Shown here in pieces: positions 9,356 to 18,021 of a stretch of DNA of 64,000 nucleotides. Made by a program: the position numbers and the translations under genes. This DNA is from Rhodoferax sp. (GTDB lineage Bacteria; Pseudomonadota; Gammaproteobacteria; Burkholderiales; Burkholderiaceae_C), in the NCBI GenBank assembly GCA_018061265.1, contig JAGOUM010000004.1, positions 45,818 through 109,817 on the forward strand, given 5' to 3'. Every line of letters begins with the position of its first letter. Positions within the stretch are counted from its first letter, which is position 1. The notes beneath the pieces are model-generated. The model was not told where the DNA came from and ran no database searches. It worked only from the letters and a program-made list of their open reading frames with translations.

Positions 9356-10533
9356 TGCACCAGAGGTGTCTTCCCGGTCTGACGGGCTTGCCTTGCAAGC
9401 CACACAATGGCCAGGCCGGTCAGTACCACGGGAATCAGAGAGCCCGCGTTGAGCCATTGCCAGCCACTGGTGGTGATCAGGACACCCGAGCTGAAGGAGC
9501 TCAGCGCGGTGGTGGCAAAGACAAAAAAGTTGAGCGCTCCCTGGGCGCGGTCCTTTTCGCCAGCGGTGTAAGTCTGCAAGGACAGTGTGGTGCTGCCAGT
9601 GAACAGGAAGTTCCATCCCACACCCAGCAGAAACAGGGCGATCAGGAACTGATGCAGGTCCACCCCCGACAGGGCAATGGCAATACACAGCAGGTTCAAC
9701 AAGACGCCCACCCCCATGATGGGCAGCACACCAAAACGTTTGATCAGGTGTCCGGTCACAAAGCCGGGCGCAAACATGCCGATCACATGCCACTCCAGCA
9801 CCAGCGCTGCATCGCTGAAGGGCAGACTGCACTGTTGCATGGCCAGCGGGGTGGCGGCCATCAGCAGGTTCATCACGCCAAATCCAAGCGCGCCGGTGAC
9901 CGCTGCCACGATAAACACGGGCTGGCGCATGATCTGGCGCAGCGGGCGGCCTTCGGCGCTGGCCTGTTTGGCGGGCAGTGGCGGAAAACGGATGAAGTGA
10001 AGCACCGCCATCGACAAAAGGGCAACGCCGCCAAGTGCAAGATAGGCACCCACAAAGGGTACAGCGGTCATGGTTCGGGTTTGCGCCGCCAGGTTGGGGC
10101 CCAACACTGCACCCAGCAAGCCACCGGCCATGACCAAAGAGACTGCTTTTTCGCGGTAGCCGCTGGCAGCCAGCTCGGCCGCAGCAAATCGGTACAGATT
10201 GCCATTGGCGTTGTAATAACCGGCCACCAGCGTGGCGATGCACAACAACCAGAAGTTGCGACTGACGGCTGCATAGGCGCATAGCAGGGCGCTGCCGATT
10301 GCGACCAGCAGGCCGAGTTGGAACGATGCCTTGCGGCCAAATCGATGCTGCGTTTTGGCCACCAGCGCGGTCGACACCGCACCGCCGACCACATAGGCCA
10401 TGACCGGCAGGGTGGCCATCCAGCCCAAAGGCGCCAACTCAAAACCGACCAGTCCATTGATGGCGATAAAAGTGACGTTATTGGTCAGAAAAAGTCCTTG
10501 GCAGACAGCCAGAAACCAGAGGTGTCGGTTCAT
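9352..10533 (-). CDS. MFS transporter
   Basis: A 393-residue major-facilitator protein with about 12 predicted helices and the cytoplasmic loop-2 motif (STALVAKTQHRFGRKASFQ). The start MNRHLWFLAVCQGLFLTNNV begins directly with helix 1; 52 additional open codons upstream lack membrane character and contain many Cys and Ser, so they are rejected. No good ribosome site precedes the ATG. The overall pattern resembles YfcJ/arabinose-efflux-like permeases, but the substrate is unknown. It is a single gene, divergent from the EamA transporter at 10632. Confidence 0.87.
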   Translation of the reverse strand: MNRHLWFLAVCQGLFLTNNVTFIAINGLVGFELAPLGWMATLPVMAYVVGGAVSTALVAKTQHRFGRKASFQLGLLVAIGSALLCAYAAVSRNFWLLCIATLVAGYYNANGNLYRFAAAELAASGYREKAVSLVMAGGLLGAVLGPNLAAQTRTMTAVPFVGAYLALGGVALLSMAVLHFIRFPPLPAKQASAEGRPLRQIMRQPVFIVAAVTGALGFGVMNLLMAATPLAMQQCSLPFSDAALVLEWHVIGMFAPGFVTGHLIKRFGVLPIMGVGVLLNLLCIAIALSGVDLHQFLIALFLLGVGWNFLFTGSTTLSLQTYTAGEKDRAQGALNFFVFATTALSSFSSGVLITTSGWQWLNAGSLIPVVLTGLAIVWLARQARQTGKTPLVH

Positions 10534-10631
10534 GCAGAATAGGGCAGATGGGCAAGCGCTGCATTGTCGCTGTATCAGGCAAGCCTTGGCCCCAAAACAT
10601 TCCTCCAAAGTGAAGGGACTGCCGTCCACCC

Positions 10632-11552
10632 ATGTCAATGACCCACCACCTGAGTTTGCGTACCGCGTTGCTGCTGACTTTGCCGCCACTGCTGTGGGCA
10701 GGCAACGCTGTGGTCGGGCGGCTGATGGTGGGCCAGGTGCCCCCGATCACCTTCAATCTGCTGCGCTGGCTGTTGGGTTTTGCCCTGTTGCTGCCGCTGG
10801 CGTCCTGGGTGCTCAAGGCCGACAGTCCTTTGTGGCAGCACTGGCGGCGTATGGCCCTGCTGGGCTTGCTGGGCATGGGGAGTTACAACGCCTTGCAGTA
10901 CATGGCGCTGAAGACATCCACGCCCTTGAACGTCACCCTGGTGGGGTCGAGCATGCCCATTTTTATGCTGGGTCTGGGCCGGCTGTTTTATGGTGCGGCG
11001 ATCCGGCGCCAGCAATGGTGGGGTGTGGGTTTTTCCACGCTTGGGGTGTTGACCGTGCTGACGCGCGGCGATGTGGCGCAATTGAGCAGTCTGCGTCTGG
11101 TGCCTGGCGATATTCTGATGCTGCTGGCCACGGCGACCTGGGCGTGGTACAGCTGGTTGCTGATCAAGCCGCCAGCAAATCAGCCTGACCCGGTGGCCTT
11201 GCGCACCGATTGGGCCGCCTGGATGCTGGCGCAGGTGATACCAGGGATGATGTGGTCCGCGCTTTTTAGTGGCGTGGAATGGGCGGTGGTACCGGATTTG
11301 CAAGTTCACTGGGGCTGGCCGCTGCTGAGCGCTCTGGCTTACGTGGCTATCGGGCCTTCCGTGGTCGCCTATTACTGTTGGGGCCGCGGGGTATCGCAGG
11401 CTGGGCCGCAAGTGGCGGGCTTTTTTGTTAACCTGACGCCGCTGTTCGCCGCGCTTTTGTCGGCAGCGGTGTTGGGTGAAATGCCCAAACCGTATCACGC
11501 GCTCGCCTTCGCGCTGATCGTTGGCGGCATTGTCATCAGTTCACGACGTTGA
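10632..11552 (+). CDS. EamA-family (DMT) transporter
   Basis: A 306-residue inner-membrane protein made of two EamA repeats of five helices each. Repeat one runs from the N terminus (LLLTLPPLLWAGNAVVGRLM) to about residue 140 and repeat two ends near LAFALIVGGIVISSRR. The family exports metabolites such as amino acids or purines; the substrate is not evident. GAAGGGA lies about 15 bases upstream of the ATG. It runs into the DUF3750 gene ten bases downstream, so the two may be co-transcribed. Confidence 0.88.
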   Translation: MSMTHHLSLRTALLLTLPPLLWAGNAVVGRLMVGQVPPITFNLLRWLLGFALLLPLASWVLKADSPLWQHWRRMALLGLLGMGSYNALQYMALKTSTPLNVTLVGSSMPIFMLGLGRLFYGAAIRRQQWWGVGFSTLGVLTVLTRGDVAQLSSLRLVPGDILMLLATATWAWYSWLLIKPPANQPDPVALRTDWAAWMLAQVIPGMMWSALFSGVEWAVVPDLQVHWGWPLLSALAYVAIGPSVVAYYCWGRGVSQAGPQVAGFFVNLTPLFAALLSAAVLGEMPKPYHALAFALIVGGIVISSRR

Positions 11553-11561
11553 GGCAGATTG

Positions 11562-12347
11562 ATGCTGGCCACTTCTGGACACCGATTCCTTGAGTTTTTG
11601 CGGCGTTATATGCGCTTTTGCCACATCACCCTGCTGATTTTGATGATGCAGGCGGCGTCTGCGCAGGACAAACCGCCCGGGTCCGATGCGCCGCGCGGTA
11701 CCTGGGCCACGGCCCCGCGACATTCCGCTGGCATTGCCCCCGATCCACTGCAATGGATCGACTCGGCGATCGTTCAGGTCTATGCAGCCGGAACATACGG
11801 TTGGCGCGGTTATTTTGCGGTGCATCCCTGGATCATCTACAAGCGCCGCGGCGAGGTCAGCTACACCCGTTATGACGTCGTTGGCTGGCGTGCACCCAAC
11901 GTGGTGCAACGAAACTACGCCGTGCCCGACGGGCTTTGGTACGGAGCAACTCCCAAGCTGCTGGTGGACCACCGTGGCACTGATCTGGAGCCCATGGTTG
12001 ATGCCATCGAGGCCGCCATACTCAGCTACCCCTATGCAGACCAGTACCGCAGCTACCCGGGACCCAACAGCAATACCTTTCTGGCACACATCGGGCGTGA
12101 GGTGAAAGCGCTGCAGCTTGACCTGCCGGCCAATGCGATTGGCAAGGACTTCAGGCCCATATCAGACCCATTGGGCATGTCGCCCACGGGTTCCGGGCTG
12201 CAATTTTCTGTGCTGGGGCTGTTTGGCCTGAGCGTCGGTTCTCAGGAAGGATTTGAGATCAATCTGCTGGGTTTGGGTTTTGGCCTTGACCTCAACCCGC
12301 CGGCGCTGCGACTGCCTTTTGTCGGCCGCCTGGGATTCGATCGCTAA
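11562..12347 (+). CDS. DUF3750 domain exported protein
   Basis: A 261-residue protein with an N-terminal hydrophobic signal (FCHITLLILMMQAASAQ). The body matches the DUF3750 family as I know it, with WRGYFAVHPWIIYK, YRSYPGPNSNTFLAHIGR and a Gly/Leu-rich C terminus (GLFGLSVGSQEGFEINLLGL). The function of DUF3750 is unknown. A GAGG seven bases before ATG 11562 supports this start. It sits eleven bases before the acyl-CoA ligase, so it may share that transcript. Confidence 0.82.
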   Translation: MLATSGHRFLEFLRRYMRFCHITLLILMMQAASAQDKPPGSDAPRGTWATAPRHSAGIAPDPLQWIDSAIVQVYAAGTYGWRGYFAVHPWIIYKRRGEVSYTRYDVVGWRAPNVVQRNYAVPDGLWYGATPKLLVDHRGTDLEPMVDAIEAAILSYPYADQYRSYPGPNSNTFLAHIGREVKALQLDLPANAIGKDFRPISDPLGMSPTGSGLQFSVLGLFGLSVGSQEGFEINLLGLGFGLDLNPPALRLPFVGRLGFDR

Positions 12348-12358
12348 GATCGGAAACC

Positions 12359-13960
12359 ATGACAGAGTCGCTTTCTCTTCGGGTTTTGCCGGACTTGGCC
12401 CCATCACTTGCAGCAGAATTGCGCCGGGCAGCCCGGGACGCGCCGCACCAACCGTTTATTCGCATGGCTGGCGGTGAATGGAGTTACGCCCAGTTTGACG
12501 CTGACACCGACCGCGTCGCCGCTGGCCTGCACGCCCTGGGTGTGCGCCGTGGTGACAACGTCAGCCTGATGTTGCCCAACTGCATCGAATTTGCCGTGTT
12601 GTGGTTTGCACTGGCCAAACTCGGTGCGGTCACCGCGCCGGTCAATACGTCTTTTCGTGGCCAGGTGCTGCTCAATGCCATCAATTTGGTCGAAAGTCGC
12701 CTGTTGCTGGTTCATGCATCGCTGCTTGTTGCGCTGGACACGCAGCGCCCTCAGTTATCGACGATCGAACAAATTCTGGTGGTGGGGGGTGAACCCGCAC
12801 TTGACTGCCTGCGCTACGAGACTCTCTGGCAGCTTGAACCAGGGCCGCTGACACTGCCTCAACCCGACATCGGGTTTGCCGAGCTGTGTTTGCTGCTGTA
12901 TACCTCGGGCACCACGGGACGGTCCAAAGCTGCCATGATTTCGCACCGCTTTGTGCTGGCGCAGGCACAGCTGACGATTGCCGGCCTGGGCCTGCGATCC
13001 GACGATGTCTTGTATTGCCCCTACCCAATGTTCCATCTGGATGCCGCGGTGATGACGATTGCCCCGGCGTTGCTGCTGCGCGCAGTGGCTGCCATTGGCG
13101 AGCGTTTCAGCGTGTCGCGTTACTGGCAGGAACTGCGCGATCTGCAAGCCACCGTGTTCGACTTCATGGGTGCGACTATCACGATGTTATGGAAGCAGCC
13201 CCCATCGCTGGATGACCGCAATCATCGTGCCAGACTGGGCTGGGGTGTGCCTTTGCCGTCCTGGGCCCCGGAGTTTGAGGCGCGATTTGGCTGTCAACTG
13301 GTCGAGCTGTATGGTTTGACCGAGGCCGGCACCATGATCTTTACCCCCCGTCACGAGCCCCGGCGTCTGGGTGCCTGTGGCAAGCCAATGGGTCCCTTTG
13401 ATGTTCGCTTGCTGGATGAGTCAGGTTTCGAGGTTCCGGTGGGGCAGGCCGGCGAACTGGTGATCCGACCGCAGGAGCCGTCCTTGATCATGCAAGGATA
13501 TTACGGCATGCCCGAGGAAACATTGTTTGTGTTTCGTGACCTCTGGTTTCATACCGGCGATGTCCTGCGGCGTGATGCCGATGGTTTCTTGTATTTTGTT
13601 GGCAGGCGTAAGGACATTGTGCGACGGCGCGGCGAAAACATTTCTGCGGCAGAAGTTGAAATGGTGATTGAAACTCACCCTGATGTGCTGGAGTGTGCCG
13701 TGGTTGGGGTGCCCAGCGAGATGACCGAAGAAGAAGTACTGGCTTGTGTCGTTTTACGCTCCGACGCCAAGTTAGAACCGGGTTTGTTGCTAGACTTTTG
13801 TGTAACAAAGATGGCGCGGTTTATGGTGCCCCGCTACCTTCGCTTTATGCCGGACCTGCCGAAAACGCCGACCGACAAGGTCGAAAAATTCCGCTTGCAG
13901 CAGGAATTCAGCGGTGCCCAGAAGTGGGACCGTGAGAAATCAGCCTGGGTGGTCGGTTGA
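12359..13960 (+). CDS. AMP-dependent acyl-CoA synthetase/ligase
   Basis: Adenylate-forming enzyme of 533 residues that activates a carboxylic acid to its CoA thioester with ATP. Motifs in order: P-loop YTSGTTGRSK, YGLTEAG, the hinge region FHTGDVLRRDADGFLYFVGR, and the C-terminal catalytic Lys in PKTPTDKVEKFR. It resembles the CaiC / fatty-acid ligase group. Together with the enoyl-CoA hydratase 44 bases downstream it suggests a short catabolic unit for an unidentified acid; no dehydrogenase or thiolase is in the immediate neighbourhood. Confidence 0.9.
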   Translation: MTESLSLRVLPDLAPSLAAELRRAARDAPHQPFIRMAGGEWSYAQFDADTDRVAAGLHALGVRRGDNVSLMLPNCIEFAVLWFALAKLGAVTAPVNTSFRGQVLLNAINLVESRLLLVHASLLVALDTQRPQLSTIEQILVVGGEPALDCLRYETLWQLEPGPLTLPQPDIGFAELCLLLYTSGTTGRSKAAMISHRFVLAQAQLTIAGLGLRSDDVLYCPYPMFHLDAAVMTIAPALLLRAVAAIGERFSVSRYWQELRDLQATVFDFMGATITMLWKQPPSLDDRNHRARLGWGVPLPSWAPEFEARFGCQLVELYGLTEAGTMIFTPRHEPRRLGACGKPMGPFDVRLLDESGFEVPVGQAGELVIRPQEPSLIMQGYYGMPEETLFVFRDLWFHTGDVLRRDADGFLYFVGRRKDIVRRRGENISAAEVEMVIETHPDVLECAVVGVPSEMTEEEVLACVVLRSDAKLEPGLLLDFCVTKMARFMVPRYLRFMPDLPKTPTDKVEKFRLQQEFSGAQKWDREKSAWVVG

Positions 13961-14004
13961 CGCCCACTGCCAGTGAATCTTGTTCTTAACGTCGAGGAAA
14001 CCCC

Positions 14005-14766
14005 ATGCAATACGCACAACTCAGTACACAGGGTCCGGTGAGTGTTGTGACACTCAATCGTCCCCAACGCCTCAACGCGATTGGTGGCGAGTTGCTGGTC
14101 GATCTGCACGACGCCCTTGTCGCTGCCCAAAATGACCCGGCAACGCGTGCCATTGTGCTGACCGGGGCGGGCAGGGCGTTTTGTGCGGGTGACGACCTGA
14201 AGGAGTTTGAACAGCAGGCACAAAGCGCTGCTTCCATTGCCCAGCATTGTGATCGCATCCAGCAAATCACCCGCGACATCATGTTTGGCAACAAAGTGGT
14301 GGTGGGCGCGGTCCATGGCTACGCCGTGGGTGGCGGATTTGAGTGGGTGCTTAACTGCGACATGGTGGTGGCCGCCGACAACCTGGTCTGTTTTTTCCCC
14401 GAAATGGCGCTGGGACATTTTGTCACTGGCGGCGTGACCCATTTGCTGCCGCAGGCATTGGGCCATCAACGCACGATGGAGTTGATTGTGCTGGGTGAAC
14501 GCCAGCGTGCCCAGGACCTGATGCGACTCGGCCTGATCAACCGCGTGGTGTCATTCGAACAAATGCTTCCGGTTGCACTTGAGATGGCCGCCCTGGTGGC
14601 AGCACGCTCCAGCGGTGCCACAAGTCGGCTCAAGCGATTGTTAAATAGCCAGTTGCAGCATCAACTGGCGGGTGCGCTGGAGCTCGAGCAACAAGCGGCC
14701 ATGGCATGTTTTGCTGATGTCGACACGGCACAACGCGTACAGGCTTTTGCTGCCAGCCGCTTGTAG
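14005..14766 (+). CDS. Enoyl-CoA hydratase/isomerase family protein
   Basis: Crotonase-fold enzyme of 253 residues. The oxyanion-hole segments GAGRAFCAGDDLKEF and HGYAVGGGFEWVLNCDMVV are present. So are Glu residues where hydratases carry them (GGGFEW and FFPEMALGHF), so hydratase activity is plausible. A GAGG ribosome site precedes the ATG. It follows the acyl-CoA ligase by 44 bases and is probably co-transcribed, acting on the CoA ester that the ligase makes. Confidence 0.88.
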   Translation: MQYAQLSTQGPVSVVTLNRPQRLNAIGGELLVDLHDALVAAQNDPATRAIVLTGAGRAFCAGDDLKEFEQQAQSAASIAQHCDRIQQITRDIMFGNKVVVGAVHGYAVGGGFEWVLNCDMVVAADNLVCFFPEMALGHFVTGGVTHLLPQALGHQRTMELIVLGERQRAQDLMRLGLINRVVSFEQMLPVALEMAALVAARSSGATSRLKRLLNSQLQHQLAGALELEQQAAMACFADVDTAQRVQAFAASRL

Positions 14767-14837
14767 GTTCCCTGGCTGCAGTTTTGTGACTGCTTTTGTC
14801 GACGTTGTACTCTTTTTGGGCACGCTGGGATCGGGTT

Positions 14838-15386
14838 TCAAACCTCGCCGATGAACTCGCCTCTCGCCGGGTAGTCCTTGCTGACTGCAAAATCAATGGC
14901 ACCCAGCAAATCCTGAAACTGCGGGCGGGCGAATGGCATGGTCTGTACAGCGCCATAGTAGAGCGTGCCATCGGGACGGACAATGAACACCCCGGGTTCG
15001 GAGAACAGCGCGGGCTCCTCAATACCGATTGAGGTTTTCCCGCGCGAGCTGCTGATATACAGGCCCCATTGGCGCGCGGATTTGAGGCTCAGCCCGTATG
15101 CAAATCGCAGATTGACCGCGCCAATCTTGGTTGCCATCTGGCTGGCCCGGTCAAGGTCGTCCGTGCTGATGGCCAGCACCGATACGCCACGCGCCGCAAA
15201 TTCACCCACCAGTCGTTCGAGCTCAAGCAGGTACTTTGCACACAAGGGGCAATGCAGCCCCCGATAGAACACCAGGAGATCAAAGGTGGCACCTGGAGAG
15301 GCTCCCAAAACAAACCGACCACCCGTGGTGAGCGCTACATTCAGTGCTGGTGTCGGGAAACGGGGCAATAAGGCAGTTGCGTGCAT
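14838..15386 (-). CDS. Peroxiredoxin-like (AhpC/TSA) protein
   Basis: Thioredoxin-fold protein of 182 residues. The redox motif is HCPLCAKYLLELERL, a CxxC where AhpC/TSA proteins have their peroxidatic Cys, and it continues into GVSVLAISTDDLDRA. It probably acts in thiol-dependent peroxide reduction or as a disulfide reductase. AAGGAG nine bases before ATG 15386 fixes the start; the open frame continues 55 codons further but without family similarity. It is convergent with the enoyl-CoA hydratase and 31 bases downstream of the split EAL gene. Confidence 0.82.
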   Translation of the reverse strand: MHATALLPRFPTPALNVALTTGGRFVLGASPGATFDLLVFYRGLHCPLCAKYLLELERLVGEFAARGVSVLAISTDDLDRASQMATKIGAVNLRFAYGLSLKSARQWGLYISSSRGKTSIGIEEPALFSEPGVFIVRPDGTLYYGAVQTMPFARPQFQDLLGAIDFAVSKDYPARGEFIGEV

Positions 15387-15417
15387 GGTTTTCTCCTTTG
15401 GGGTGGAAAGACAGGAT

Positions 15418-15984
15418 TCAGGTTGGTGACGGTGCAAGTCCAGTGAGCCATTGTTGCAGCGCTTGTCCGTGCAGCGGGCGACTGCCAAAATAGCCTTGCA
15501 TGACATCACAACCCAGCGCCTGCAGAGTGTCGCGCTCGGCTTGGGTTTCAATGCCTTCGGCAGTGACCATCAAGCCCATGCACTGACCCATTTCAATCAT
15601 TGTCTTGACCAATTGCAAACTGGCGGGGCGGGTGTCGATGTTGGTGATAAAACTGCGGTCGATCTTCAGTTCACTGACTGGCAGCTGTTGCAGGTAGGCA
15701 AGTGACGAATAGCCAGTACCAAAGTCGTCAATGGACAGCTCGACGCCTGCGTCGCGCAGGCAGTGCAATACGGCGATGCTGGTATGTGCGTCTTGCATCA
15801 GGCCGCTTTCGACAATTTCCAGCCGCAATTTCTGAGGCGCAATGCCGTAGTGCAACAAACGCTGCCGCAAACGCTGGCACAACGTGTCGTCCTGCAAATC
15901 ACGCGTGCTGACGTTGACACTGATGCTCAAGTCTGGATGGGAGTGCTGCCACTGTTGCAGGGTCTGCAGTGCCTGCTCCAACAT
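15418..15984 (-). pseudogene. C-terminal part of an EAL phosphodiesterase, cut off by an in-frame TGA
   Basis: 188 codons carrying the rest of an EAL domain: ISVNVSTRDL, LRLEIVESGL, IDDFGTGYSSLAYLQQ, LKIDRSF, AEGIETQAER and QGYFGSRPL. These supply most metal and catalytic residues of a c-di-GMP phosphodiesterase. The EAL signature itself lies in the preceding open frame. The two frames are in phase and separated only by TGA at 15985-15987, where relatives are expected to have Trp. An ATG follows at once, but there is no ribosome site, and a fragment lacking the first EAL strand should not fold alone. Confidence 0.75.
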
Positions 15985-17574
15985 TCAGCCAGTCACCAGC
16001 GTGATGGCACCGGTCTGTTCAGCAAACGGCACAAACTCGGCAGGTGAGACAAACCCGCGCGTCGGGTGCTGCCAGCGCACCAGTGCTTCTGCGCCAATCG
16101 CAGCGCCCGTTTGAAGCGAGAACTTGGGTTGCAGCCACATCTGCAATTGCGACTGAGCCACCGCGGCGCGAAGGTCAGACAACAAGCCAAGGTGTGACAA
16201 ACGGGCCGCCTCCTGTGCCGGGTTGTACCAGGCGAAGGGCAACGCCGCCAGTTTGGCTGCGCTCAGCGCCACTTCGGCATTGCGCAACAAGGTCATCACG
16301 GGCAGCGCCGCGTCGGCACCCGAGTCCGCCAAGCCACAGGCCAGGCTCAAATCCACACTGTGGCCATTGCAGGGCACCGGCTCGACCATGGCATCGAACA
16401 GGCGTTGCTGCAATCCTTCGATTTCCTGACGATTGTTGGACTCTGAAACAATAGCAAACATACCCCCATTGACATGCGCCAGAAGGCTTTTTGATGCCGA
16501 ACTAACAGTGGACTCCAATGCAAGAGCATTTGCCGTCAGAACCTGCTGCGCCCGTTTTGCCATTTCCTTGATCAGCGTATCACCCGTAGGAAAACCCAAT
16601 GTCTCGTTGATGATTTTCAGGCGGGCAAGATCAAACAGGATCAAACTCCGGCATTGACAACCCGGCAACTCATGGTGTCTGCCGCCAGATGTGTTGGCTT
16701 GCAGCAAAAAGGTCCGGTTGGGAAGGTCGGTCAATGCATCGCGAAACGCCAGCCGTTCTATTTCCTGTTCACGTGCAGCGATGGCGCTGGTCATGACCGT
16801 TAACGCCTGCCCTACCTGATTGATTTCGTCGGTATTGGTGGCTGGCACCGGGTGTTGGTAGTCACCGCCGGCAATACGTTGGGCGGCAGCTTCAAGTTGC
16901 TTGAGTGGCGCAATTACACTGCGTGTGGTACCCAGCGCCAGTGCCACGCCCATGCCGACAGCCAATAGCGACAAAGCCGCTGCCCACCAAGTCAACTGTT
17001 CGAAGCGCTGTTGAGCGGATGTCATCTCCTGCTCGATGCGCTCGCGCTCGCGATTAATCAGCACGTTGGACTCAAGCAGCAGTTGTTGTAGTGCCGGCAT
17101 CACCTGTTCGCGATAAACCAAAAGGGCTGCTCTTGGGTCATCCCCCTCAATTTCGTCGACAGTGGCGATAAATGCCTGCGCGTAGGCTGCGCGGGCCTCG
17201 GTGAGGCGGCGAAGGGTCTGCACCTGGGTCAGTTCGTCCAGATTGTTGCCAAGTGACTCAATAATGCCGTCAATGCGCCGGTTTCGTTCGTCAACATCGG
17301 CGTACACCGGCACCCGTTGCGCACGGGGTGCATTCATCAAGTGCAACAGGGCATTGCCGATACCCTCGGTCGTCAATGCCAACGTCTGCACCCTCAGCAG
17401 GCGCTGCATGTCCTGGGTCGCGATGCGCTCGGTCAGCGCGGTCATGGTGCGAATCTGCAAGCTGGCCAATGCCAGGGCCAGCAGCATCAGCCCGACAAGT
17501 GAGCCAAACCCAAGCGCAAGCCGCCACGACAAGCGTCGTGGCCAGTGAGTGCTTCTGGCCAGTTTTTCTGGCAT
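15985..17574 (-). CDS. Membrane HAMP-GGDEF-EAL protein, interrupted by an in-frame stop
   Basis: The N-terminal 529 codons of what should be a protein of about 718 residues. Order: one TM helix, a periplasmic four-helix-type sensor region, a second TM helix, HAMP (IAPLKQLEAAAQRIAGGDYQ), a GGDEF domain (FRDALTDLPNRTFLL), and the start of EAL (GAEALVRWQHPTRG). The GGDEF signature is degenerate (NGGMF), so cyclase activity is unlikely. TGA at 15985 stops the frame inside EAL, and the remainder continues in the same frame. I start at MPEKLARS; an in-frame ATG seven codons upstream is possible. Whether the product is functional is unknown. Confidence 0.78.
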   Translation of the reverse strand: MPEKLARSTHWPRRLSWRLALGFGSLVGLMLLALALASLQIRTMTALTERIATQDMQRLLRVQTLALTTEGIGNALLHLMNAPRAQRVPVYADVDERNRRIDGIIESLGNNLDELTQVQTLRRLTEARAAYAQAFIATVDEIEGDDPRAALLVYREQVMPALQQLLLESNVLINRERERIEQEMTSAQQRFEQLTWWAAALSLLAVGMGVALALGTTRSVIAPLKQLEAAAQRIAGGDYQHPVPATNTDEINQVGQALTVMTSAIAAREQEIERLAFRDALTDLPNRTFLLQANTSGGRHHELPGCQCRSLILFDLARLKIINETLGFPTGDTLIKEMAKRAQQVLTANALALESTVSSASKSLLAHVNGGMFAIVSESNNRQEIEGLQQRLFDAMVEPVPCNGHSVDLSLACGLADSGADAALPVMTLLRNAEVALSAAKLAALPFAWYNPAQEAARLSHLGLLSDLRAAVAQSQLQMWLQPKFSLQTGAAIGAEALVRWQHPTRGFVSPAEFVPFAEQTGAITLVTG

Positions 17575-17640
17575 GGGTCCAACGTTGAGGTGCATGATGT
17601 TGATTGAATCCAGGCTAGCGTGTATGTTGGCCAGTGTTCC

Positions 17641-17745
17641 TCATACCAACTGTGTCAGAAGTTTTCGGGCGGCTGCAGCATGGTCGGTTTTGCTGCACAG
17701 GGCAATGGGGTATTTGCAGGACGTCAAAGGATAAACAGGGACTCG
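17641..17745 (-). pseudogene. Possible C-terminal remnant of a periplasmic binding protein
   Basis: The minus-strand frame ends in VYPLTSCKYPIALCSKTDHA and then AAARKLLTQLV before a TGA. This looks like the last 30 residues of a ModA/PstS-like solute receptor (YPIA, then a helix with AAARKLL). No fold or start precedes it, so it would be a relic. It sits just upstream of the GGDEF-EAL gene, a place where such receptors are sometimes found. The resemblance is judged by eye and is weak. Confidence 0.3.
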
Positions 17746-18021
17746 CATGATTGGGCTTGGGCCATGCTGTGTAGGGTAGCCATTTAGTCTGACCAGAAGT
17801 CGTTTTATTACAGCCTGGCAAAAAAATAGTGCCAGCATCGCTAAAACTCAGCTGAAACGTCGCTTCAAGAAAACCCCAATCGACCGTAGCGGACGGAAGT
17901 GGGCGATTGAAGCGGTGCGAAATGCATTCAAAGTGTTCAATTCCAAGCGAGGTAGGTCTTGCCTCTAGACTTGACGATTTGTCACCCGCGCCAGCACTCC
18001 AACCATGAAGGCTCTTTCACG
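17746..18021. other. Intergenic stretch before rarD
   Basis: With the relic to its left, this is part of a 450-base stretch without a convincing gene. The plus strand is open from about 17790 to the TAG near 17967 and encodes a very basic peptide (QLKRRFKKTPIDRSGRKWAI), but it has no start codon or ribosome site and I do not recognise it. The rarD promoter is presumably in the last 100 bases; a TTGACG at about 17972 is the only -35-like element I see. Confidence 0.4.
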
